A DNA stretch of 48,374 nt, taken from NCBI GenBank assembly GCA_016872725.1, contig VGZC01000046.1, forward strand, positions 1 to 48,374, written 5' to 3'. The DNA is from Planctomycetota bacterium (GTDB lineage: Bacteria > Planctomycetota > Planctomycetia > Pirellulales > Pirellulaceae). The notes under the pieces were generated by a model. It made no database searches. It saw nothing but the letters and a program-made list of their open reading frames with translations, and had not been told where the DNA came from. A program made the position numbers and the translations under genes. Below are positions 8,297-14,511 of this stretch, one piece after another (position 1 is the first letter of the stretch; each line of letters opens with the position of its first letter).

Positions 8297-9226
8297 ATGT
8301 CGTCGTCCCCGTCATTCTGGATCGCCTCGGCGGTCCTCGGATTGCTCGCCGCCGCGCGCGGCGGCGAACCGGTATGGGAAGCGATTGCCCGACGCCGCGC
8401 GGGACGCCGCGCCGTCGGGTGCGTGAGCCTCGCTTCGGGACTGGTGCTCGCCGCCGCGTTCATCGGCGTCACGACCGGCTCGCGGGACGTCGACGCGCAG
8501 GAACCGCCCGCGACAACGTTACCCGCCGATTCGCGATCGGCGGATGGGGGCGAGTCGGCCGAACGCTCGGACAACGCCCCGCCATCGACGCCGTCCCCGG
8601 GTCCGCGACAGCTCCAAGTTCCCCTCGAATCGATCGACGGTTCGCCCGCCTCCGTTCGGCTCGACACAAACCGTCCGGCCTGGATCGACGAACCGCCGAT
8701 CCTCGACGGCCCGACGCACTCCTGGCCGGTCAAGTCCGATTACCACGATCGCGAACAGGAGGCGCGGCGGGCGCTCGACGAGGAACTGATTCGCGGGATC
8801 CGGAACTACATCGTCGAGTATCTTGGTTCCCCTCAGGCGCCTCTCTTCTTCCGTTTCGACGCGGCCACGATTCGGAAACGGTTCCTTCCCGAGGACGCGA
8901 CCTACCATGAAATCGTCCATTCGTCCGTTGGAATGATGCACCAACTCCACGCGCGACTCACCTTGGATCGGGACTTCCAATCGGAACTCGACGCATTCTG
9001 GAAGCAGGTCGTCTCGGCGACTCGACTGGTGGGGCTCGCGGGGATCGCGGCCGTCGTTCTCGCGTGCGTCGGCGTGATGGCGGCGTTCTTCCGACTCGAT
9101 ACGGCGACCCGCGGGTACTATACGATCCGCTTGAAGTTGCTCGCGGTGGTGGCCATACTGGCGGTTGCCGCGCTGGGCGTCGCGTACTTCCGTTTGCGTC
9201 TCGTGTTGGTCGAGTGGCTGCTCTAG
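8297..9226 (+). CDS. membrane protein of unknown function in the kinase cluster
   Basis: The 309-residue protein starts at an ATG preceded by GAGGAGGAAAG, 19 bp after the kinase stop. Hydrophobic segments lie near residues 8-21, 40-58, 233-257 and 270-300. Between them is a ~170-residue soluble region, proline- and acid-rich first and helical later (EARRALDEELIRGIRNYIVE). No catalytic motif is visible and I do not recognise a named family. Its tight spacing to the kinase suggests joint expression, perhaps as a sensor or substrate. That role is inference. Confidence 0.8.
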   Translation: MSSSPSFWIASAVLGLLAAARGGEPVWEAIARRRAGRRAVGCVSLASGLVLAAAFIGVTTGSRDVDAQEPPATTLPADSRSADGGESAERSDNAPPSTPSPGPRQLQVPLESIDGSPASVRLDTNRPAWIDEPPILDGPTHSWPVKSDYHDREQEARRALDEELIRGIRNYIVEYLGSPQAPLFFRFDAATIRKRFLPEDATYHEIVHSSVGMMHQLHARLTLDRDFQSELDAFWKQVVSATRLVGLAGIAAVVLACVGVMAAFFRLDTATRGYYTIRLKLLAVVAILAVAALGVAYFRLRLVLVEWLL

Positions 9227-9256
9227 CCGCCGGGTTCGGAAACGCGGGCCCATGGA

Positions 9257-9273
9257 ACGGGATTCGAACCCGT
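9257..9273 (-). other. isolated tRNA T-arm-like sequence
   Basis: Read on the minus strand, ACGGGTTCGAATCCCGT forms a perfect 5-bp T-stem around a canonical TTCGAAT loop, followed by TCCATGGG, which could be an acceptor 3' strand. I could not find a matching acceptor 5' strand, a D-arm or an anticodon loop with U33 upstream, so I do not call a tRNA gene. It may be a tRNA 3' remnant or chance. Confidence 0.2.
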
Positions 9274-9331
9274 CGTTTCGGACTCCCATCCACCTGGAGA
9301 GTGCGGCGCGGGACTCCCGGATGCGCGTGCC

Positions 9332-9994
9332 ATGTCGAGCGGATCGCAAGTCGATAACCTATTGGTCCAACGCATCCGTGAAGGGGACGACGGCGCGTGG
9401 CGCGAATTGATCGCGCGGTACGAGGGGCGGCTGCTTGCGTTCGCCGAAAGCCGCCTGCGCCGGAGGGCATCGAGCGAGGACATCGTCCAGGAATCGTTCA
9501 TCGGGTTCCTCAACAGCCTACCGAACTACGACGGCCGCCGATCGCTCGAAAGCTATCTCTTCTCGATCTGCGCCTATAAGTTGACCGACCACCTGCGCCG
9601 CGAGGGTCGGCGGCCCACGATCCCGCTGGCGTCGAGCCGCGAAACGGGCGGCGAACGGCAGGTCGAGGGCGCGGCGCGCGGAGCCAGCAGCATCGCGCGG
9701 AGCGGCGAGCGGCGCGAGCTCGAGGAAAAGGCGATCGTCGAATCGCTCGGCGAACAAATCGCGCGTTGGAAGGAGCGGGGCGATTGGACCAAGCTGATGT
9801 GCGTCGAGTTGCTCGTTGTGTGCGGCTGGGCCAACAAGGAGGTCGCCGCGCGGCTCGGAATCTCCGAACAACAGGTCGCGAATTTCAAGTTCGATTTCCT
9901 CGCCCGATTGAAGAGCATTCTCAAGCGTCGTGATCTGAACGAAGACGTGTTTCCGGAGCTTCACGTCGACGACCGGCGCGGAGGCAACGCATGA
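9332..9994 (+). CDS. ECF-type RNA polymerase sigma factor
   Basis: The protein has 220 residues. Region sigma-2 spans about residues 10-90 (GDDGAWRELIARYEGRLL, then SSEDIVQESFIGFLNSL), and sigma-4 covers roughly 150-205 with the helix-turn-helix NKEVAARLGISEQQVANFKF. Between them is a longer than usual linker with a charged segment. It should direct RNA polymerase to a dedicated set of promoters. The last codons overlap the next gene (ATGA), which encodes a zinc-binding protein likely to be its regulator. Its position after the kinase cluster suggests, without proving, that kinase signalling feeds into this sigma factor. Confidence 0.92.
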   Translation: MSSGSQVDNLLVQRIREGDDGAWRELIARYEGRLLAFAESRLRRRASSEDIVQESFIGFLNSLPNYDGRRSLESYLFSICAYKLTDHLRREGRRPTIPLASSRETGGERQVEGAARGASSIARSGERRELEEKAIVESLGEQIARWKERGDWTKLMCVELLVVCGWANKEVAARLGISEQQVANFKFDFLARLKSILKRRDLNEDVFPELHVDDRRGGNA

Positions 9995-10407
9995 GCCGAC
10001 CCATCCTCGATCATCAGCTTGAAGGGTACCTCGACGAGAGTCTCTCCGCCGACGAGCTGACGGCCATCGAGGGTCGCCTTCGCGCCGACCCCGCACTGAT
10101 GGACCGCCTGCTCGCCATCATCCGGCGCCGCGACGCCGGCATCCATACGCTCAGCGAGATCTGGCGGCGGCATCGACTGAGCTGTCCCGGCCGCGAACAG
10201 CTCGGCAGTTATCTGCTCGGCGCCATGGACGACTCCGACCAGGCGTATGTTCGGTTCCACATCGAGACGGTGGGATGCCGCTACTGCATGGCCAATCTCG
10301 AGGACCTGCGCGAGGCGGCTCGGCGCGAGGAGGCGTCGCGCACGGTCGAGCGGCGGCGCCGGTATTTTGAGTCGAGCGCGGGATATCTTCGGCGACGGCC
10401 CGATTGA
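9991..10407 (+). CDS. probable soluble zinc-binding anti-sigma factor
   Basis: This 138-residue soluble protein has its ATG inside the sigma gene's stop (ATGA overlap), the usual arrangement of a sigma/anti-sigma pair. Residues about 85-105 contain FHIETVGCRYCMANLED, a His followed by a CxxC pair as in zinc-binding anti-sigma (ZAS) proteins, although the spacing differs from the textbook HxxxCxxC. There is no membrane helix, so any inhibition would be cytoplasmic. The N-terminal part (HQLEGYLDESLSADELTAIE) resembles the first helices of planctomycete anti-sigma-like proteins. Function is inferred from the motif plus position. Confidence 0.65.
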   Translation: MSRPILDHQLEGYLDESLSADELTAIEGRLRADPALMDRLLAIIRRRDAGIHTLSEIWRRHRLSCPGREQLGSYLLGAMDDSDQAYVRFHIETVGCRYCMANLEDLREAARREEASRTVERRRRYFESSAGYLRRRPD

Positions 10408-10430
10408 TCGGAACTCGACCGCCGCGCCGC

Positions 10431-11762
10431 TCAGATCGACGACGGGCCGTTCGGCGGGCGCGGGCCGTTCGCCCGCGAACGGCCCGCCGCCGAATCGAAC
10501 CAAGTCGTGGCGGGCCGGCGGCGCGTGAGCACGACGATCCAGAACGGAATGATGCCCGCGATCGTGCCCGCGCACATCCACTGTGAAATCGTCAGATCGG
10601 TTCCCCATTGCCCCAACTCGTCCACGCGAATGACTTCGAGCAGGAACCGCGAGATCGGATAGAGCGTGAAGAACGCGGCGAACGCGACGCCGTCCAATCG
10701 GCGCACCGGGAAGAGCAGCCAAGTGATTCCCGCGAGAAGGAAGGCGTTGAGCGACGCGTAGATCTGCGTCGGGTGGACGGGCCGACTCATGCTCGGCAGC
10801 GATGCCGCGTTCCATCGTATCGATCGATCGATCGAGCGCGTTTCGAGGATAAAGACGTCGCGCGTGGGATTTTCGGCCCGGGCGAGGAGCAACTCGCGCG
10901 GCGTCGCGACGATGACGGCCTCGAACGCGTCCCCCTCGACGACGTGCCGCTCGGCGGCGGGGCTCCCCGGAACGACGCGCGTCGCGATCCACCGAAGCCG
11001 CGCGGCATCGTATTCGAGCTTCAGGCCGAGCAACCGGCCCGACTGGAATTGCTGGATATAGGGCGGCGAACCGAACGGGAACGCCTGCGACGGCCAACCG
11101 CCTTCGGCGAGGCCTCCGAAACAGCATCCATTGAGTATGCAGCCGATCCGGCCGAACGCGAGCCCGATCGCGAGGCTCGGCGCGAGCAGATCGCCGGTCG
11201 CCAGAAGGGGCAGCCGCCGTCGCGCGGCGAACACGACGACGGCGCCGAGCGCGCCCAAGGCCGAGCCGTAGACGACCAATCCGCCCTCGGTGAATCGGAG
11301 GATTTCGCCGAGCGTTGCGGCGATCGTCGGCCGGCGGAACTCGTCCCAGTACTCCACCACATAAAACGTCCGGGCGCCCGCGATACCGGCCAGGAACATC
11401 CAGAAGGCCATCGAGAAGATGGTATCGAGATCCAGTCCGACCCGCCGCGCGCGGAACCCGGCCAGTGCAACGCCGGCGACGACGCCGACGAGCATGAACA
11501 CGCCGTAGCCGCGAATGGCGAGTCCGAGCGGTTCATCGTGCAGACCGCGTTCCTCGATTTGCGGGAGCACGAAGACGATGACGGCGCCGACCACGAGCGC
11601 GAACGGAATCGGCTCCAGGCACTCGCGCGGCGTTCGCCGCCGAAGCCGGGCTCCAACGAGAACGCCGATCGAGACGACGATCCACGCCGCCAGCGCGATT
11701 CCCCATCCAAAGACGGGTATCCCTGCGATCGCATGCGGAATTCGAAACAAGGTCGGCAGCAC
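10431..11762 (-). CDS. lgt: prolipoprotein diacylglyceryl transferase
   Basis: Lgt transfers the diacylglyceryl group from phosphatidylglycerol to the lipobox Cys of lipoproteins in the inner membrane. At about 443 residues this protein is much longer than the ~290 of E. coli. It has the family signature GRIGCILNGCCFG and the late HPTQIYASL motif, plus seven or more hydrophobic helices. About 95 residues separate the two motifs where typical enzymes have few, and there is an N-terminal extension. The start is the GTG at 11762, preceded by GAGGAG at good spacing. It lies downstream of panC with a 26-bp gap, probably in one operon with folK and panC. The C-terminal tail is encoded by a GC-rich hairpin. 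Confidence 0.9.
   Translation of the reverse strand: MLPTLFRIPHAIAGIPVFGWGIALAAWIVVSIGVLVGARLRRRTPRECLEPIPFALVVGAVIVFVLPQIEERGLHDEPLGLAIRGYGVFMLVGVVAGVALAGFRARRVGLDLDTIFSMAFWMFLAGIAGARTFYVVEYWDEFRRPTIAATLGEILRFTEGGLVVYGSALGALGAVVVFAARRRLPLLATGDLLAPSLAIGLAFGRIGCILNGCCFGGLAEGGWPSQAFPFGSPPYIQQFQSGRLLGLKLEYDAARLRWIATRVVPGSPAAERHVVEGDAFEAVIVATPRELLLARAENPTRDVFILETRSIDRSIRWNAASLPSMSRPVHPTQIYASLNAFLLAGITWLLFPVRRLDGVAFAAFFTLYPISRFLLEVIRVDELGQWGTDLTISQWMCAGTIAGIIPFWIVVLTRRRPATTWFDSAAGRSRANGPRPPNGPSSI
10460..10487. other. GC-rich stem-loop at convergent gene ends
   Basis: GCGGGCCGTTCG and CGAACGGCCCGC form a perfect 12-bp stem with a 4-nt loop. It lies inside the last codons of lgt and 53 bp past the anti-sigma gene. 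No T-tract follows on either strand, so Rho-independent termination is uncertain. It could still stall transcription or protect mRNA ends from both directions. Confidence 0.45.
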
Positions 11763-11788
11763 GGAGCGCTCCTCGAAACCCGCCCTTC

Positions 11789-12637
11789 CTACGGAACAAG
11801 CCAATTGTCGATCAGCCGCGTGGTTCCCAACCGGGCGGCGACGAGCAGCATGGCGGGCCGCTCGGGCATCGCGAACTCCGCGAGTGTCTCGGGATCGGCG
11901 ATCGCCAGGTAGTCGATGTCGGCGGGCGCGAACGCGTGATCTCGCAACAGACTCCGCATGGCGTCGATCGTGGTCTCAATGTCGCGGTCTCCCGCCTCCA
12001 CGCATGCCGCGCCGAGTCGCAGCGCGCGGTACAAGCCGACCGCGCGCCGGCGTTCCTCGCCCGACAGGTATCGATTCCGCGAACTCAGCGCGAGCCCGTC
12101 GGGCTCCCGGACCGTGGGGCAAACGACGATCGCGACGGGAACGTTTAGGTCGCGGACCATGCGGCGCACGACGAGCGTCTGTTGATAGTCCTTTTGGCCG
12201 AAATACGCGACGTCCGCCGGCACGATCTGAAACAGCTTCAGGACGATCGTCGCGACGCCCCGAAAATGGCCGGGCCGCACTTGGCCCTCGAAGGGCGCCG
12301 CGATCGAGGGCGGCTCGACGAATGTCGAATGACCTTCCGGGTACATGGAGCTCGCATGGGGCGCGAACAGGCAATCGATGCCGCATTCCGCCAGGCGCGC
12401 CGCGTCCGACTCGAACGTGCGCGGATACCTCGCGAAATCCTCGTCGGGTCCGAACTGAGCCGGATTGACGAAGATCGTCGCGACCGTCGCCTCGCATTCG
12501 GCGCGGGATCGCCGAACCAATTCCAGGTGTCCGTCGTGGAGCGCTCCCATCGTCGGAACCACGCCGACGCGTTTTCCGGCGCGGCGCATCGCGTCGCCGA
12601 GCTCGCGCATTTCGTTCGGGTCTTCGACGATTCGCAT
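11789..12637 (-). CDS. panC: pantothenate synthetase
   Basis: PanC condenses D-pantoate and beta-alanine with ATP to make pantothenate for coenzyme A. The 282-residue protein shows PTMGALHDGH (28-37, with the HxGH ATP site), FVNPAQF, GPDEDFARYPR, FGQKDYQQ and SSRNRYLS, all canonical. I start at the internal ATG at 12637 (MRIVEDPNEM) because the preceding 14 residues are not conserved in character. It lies between folK (148-bp gap) and lgt (26-bp gap) on the same strand. Confidence 0.96.
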   Translation of the reverse strand: MRIVEDPNEMRELGDAMRRAGKRVGVVPTMGALHDGHLELVRRSRAECEATVATIFVNPAQFGPDEDFARYPRTFESDAARLAECGIDCLFAPHASSMYPEGHSTFVEPPSIAAPFEGQVRPGHFRGVATIVLKLFQIVPADVAYFGQKDYQQTLVVRRMVRDLNVPVAIVVCPTVREPDGLALSSRNRYLSGEERRRAVGLYRALRLGAACVEAGDRDIETTIDAMRSLLRDHAFAPADIDYLAIADPETLAEFAMPERPAMLLVAARLGTTRLIDNWLVP

Positions 12638-12785
12638 CGACACGTCTTGGTCGCTCGCTTTCTTCGGCGCGCGCCGCACGCGTATGGTCCGGTCGCCCGC
12701 GTTGGGAATTCGATCGCCCGCATTCTATCCGATGGAACGCCGGAGCGCGGTCGCGGACGACCGATCGTGCCCGCGCGGCGCGCGA

Positions 12786-13631
12786 TCAGGCGGTCCCTCC
12801 CATTCCCTCGAGGGCCGCGAGGAACTCGTCCGTCGATTCGTTCGGCCGCGAGGCGTCGAGCCGCAACCAGGGGCAGGCGGTTCGGGTTCCGACGGCGGCG
12901 ACCCACGCGTCACAGGCGGTGCGCGACGCGACGCGCGTCCAATCCCCCAAGAGGACAATCAGTTTCCGGGCGACGCCGCATTCGGGCGGCGCGCCCTCGA
13001 TCAACGTCCATGCGAAACGGCGCATCACGCCGCTCGGCGAACCCATCGGATGCGCGTCGTTCGGATCGGCCGCATCCGATCGGGGCGCCCATCCGGCGGC
13101 GGCTTCGAGCCACCGGCGCGACAGATCGCTCGCCGCCTCGTCGAACGACTCGATCGCCGCGACGTTCGGCCCCGCGTCGAGGTTTCGGACCAGTTGTTCG
13201 ATCGATAGGCCGAAGATCGGGTGGATCCAATCCGGCGCGACTTCCGCGGCGGGCGCCAGGACGAACCGGCGCGTCGCCAGTCGAGGATGGGGAATCTCCA
13301 ACTCGGCCGTGCGGATCGCGGCGTCGGCGTAGAGCAACAGGTCCAAATCGATCGGCCGCTCAGCCCACCGCTGGGTCCGGAGGCGTCCGAGCGCGCGTTC
13401 GACGCCGAGCAACCGTTCGAGCAGGGCGCGTGGTTCGAGGGTCGTCGCCAGAAGGGCGGCGGCGTTGAGGAAATCGTGCTGGCCCGAAGGCCCGCCCACC
13501 GGAGCGCTTGTGAGGAACGCGCTGTGCCGAACGACCGAGACGTCGGGAGCCGCCAACCGCCGCAAGGCTTCGCGGAGCCGCTGTTCCCGGTTGCCCTGGT
13601 TGCTTCCGAGCCCGATGAGGCAAGCGATCAT
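12786..13631 (-). CDS. folK: HPPK (6-hydroxymethyl-dihydropterin pyrophosphokinase) with C-terminal extension
   Basis: FolK pyrophosphorylates 6-hydroxymethyl-7,8-dihydropterin in folate synthesis. Residues 1-155 are a standard HPPK domain: IGLGSNQGNREQRL at the start, HDFLNAAALL, and RWAERPIDLDLLLY with the catalytic metal-binding DLD, then IPHPRLATRRFVL. The remaining ~125 residues are extra. They include RKLIVLLGDWTRV and TACPWLRLDASRPNESTDEF, which look like a small alpha/beta unit and are not part of HPPK. The function of this extension is unknown to me. It heads the folK-panC-lgt group, with an intrinsic terminator about 120 bp upstream of its ATG. Confidence 0.92.
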   Translation of the reverse strand: MIACLIGLGSNQGNREQRLREALRRLAAPDVSVVRHSAFLTSAPVGGPSGQHDFLNAAALLATTLEPRALLERLLGVERALGRLRTQRWAERPIDLDLLLYADAAIRTAELEIPHPRLATRRFVLAPAAEVAPDWIHPIFGLSIEQLVRNLDAGPNVAAIESFDEAASDLSRRWLEAAAGWAPRSDAADPNDAHPMGSPSGVMRRFAWTLIEGAPPECGVARKLIVLLGDWTRVASRTACDAWVAAVGTRTACPWLRLDASRPNESTDEFLAALEGMGGTA

Positions 13632-13746
13632 GGTGGTGCGGCATTGTGCCGCGTCGCGTGCGGCGCGGCCGATCGAGGGTCCGCCGCGCGGGTGCGCCGG
13701 GGTCTTCGGCCAAAACGGGAATCATCGCGACGAAGGCGAAGAAGGC

Positions 13747-13938
13747 TCAACGAAAAAAAGGGGCGGCAAGCCGCGTGAGCGACTTGCCGCCCGATCCTTC
13801 GCGCATCCCGTGCGCTCGCGCCTTCCCTGCGCGGGCCTCCTGCCCGTTTCCGGCCACGTGAATGGCCGGGGGGGACATCCAAGCCTCGAGCCAAGTCGCC
13901 GACAGTCGCATCCATCGGTCGCCGCCCCCCATGTTCAT
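13747..13938 (-). CDS. possible small leader ORF ending in a terminator
   Basis: This is a 63-codon minus-strand frame (MNMGGGDRWMRLSATW and onward) ending LAAPFFR. Its third-position GC is high, as in neighbouring genes. Its final codons are the stem and T-tract of the terminator at 13753-13792, so translation to the end would run through the hairpin. No Shine-Dalgarno is visible and I recognise no family. It may be a short leader peptide for folK, or not coding at all. Confidence 0.22.
   Translation of the reverse strand: MNMGGGDRWMRLSATWLEAWMSPPAIHVAGNGQEARAGKARAHGMREGSGGKSLTRLAAPFFR
13753..13792 (-). terminator. intrinsic terminator in the folK leader (minus strand)
   Basis: On the minus strand, GGGCGGCAAG and CTTGCCGCCC form a perfect 10-bp stem with a 12-nt loop, followed by C and then TTTTTTT. 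No annotated minus-strand gene lies upstream within 700 bp, and folK starts 122 bp downstream, so it either ends an unannotated small RNA or acts as an attenuator in the folK leader. A further hairpin (CGGCCA/TGGCCG at about 13851-13868) precedes it. Confidence 0.8.
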
Positions 13939-13964
13939 GCCGCGTCGGTGCGATCGATCTCCAG

Positions 13965-13994
13965 CTATTTTCGGCTATTTTCGGCTATTTTCCG
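13965..13994. repeat. three 10-bp direct repeats with phased T-tracts
   Basis: CTATTTTCGG is repeated at 13965, 13975 and 13985 (the last with one change). A T4 tract recurs every 10 bp, about one helical turn, a pattern that intrinsically bends DNA. In GC-rich surroundings this AT patch could mark a promoter or protein-binding site for the minus-strand folK leader. Confidence 0.75.
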
Positions 13995-14511
13995 TCTCGT
14001 TCGCTCCGCGCGGCGCCGCGATCGGCGCGCACGACGACCATCAACCACGTTGCTCACGGGGAATAACGGACCGAGTCACGAGGACTCGCCGCGTTACCGA
14101 GACGGGATCGACGGACGCATCCGTAACCGCGCGCCGCCCGGCGTCATTTGTGTTGCGTTCACCTCCGTGACGATCCAAGACCAAGTTGTTTCGAAGAGAG
14201 TCCCGAACGGCGGCCACCGGATGTGCGTCTCATTTTGCGAAGCGATTGCGAATTGTCAAGCATGCGGGCGCGACGATTTTTTTGTTCTTCGAACCCATGC
14301 GGCTCGGTCCATTCCCCCGGGCCGTCGCGATGCGTCGCGGCGCGGATGCGTCCGACCGCGGCGCGCGGCATAATCACGCGACGGCGGACGGCGCGCCGGG
14401 AGTTCCGCCGAGCGGGCGTTCGAGCGGAGTGACATATTCGCGTCACTTGGATCGCCGAGTCGCCTTGGCGCGATCGGCTTCGTGGACCGGGCGGGCGCGG
14501 GAGGTTATTTC
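13995..14511. other. intergenic region with several short inverted repeats
   Basis: No convincing gene is visible. Small hairpins occur at about 14073-14088 (CGAGTC/GACTCG) and 14110-14124 (ACGGA/TCCGT). A T7 tract lies near 14277. An imperfectly spaced palindrome, GTGAC-N8-GTCAC, at 14429-14446 lies 66 bp before the next start codon and could be an operator for that gene. Confidence 0.35.

Noticed and set aside
9249-9345. Complete tRNA gene on the minus strand
   Set aside because: Only the T-arm fits. No matching acceptor 5' strand, D-arm or anticodon loop with U33 could be found.
10608-11912. Plus-strand frame opposite lgt
   Set aside because: It is antisense to clear Lgt motifs. The translation is charged low-complexity sequence with no start signal.
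13793-14500. SRP RNA, tmRNA or RNase P RNA upstream of the folK-leader terminator
   Set aside because: I looked for their core motifs on the minus strand and found none, so only an unspecified small RNA or leader remains possible.
14482-14511. GTG at 14482 as the start of the large membrane protein
   Set aside because: No Shine-Dalgarno sequence precedes it, whereas GGAGG sits seven bases before the TTG at 14512.
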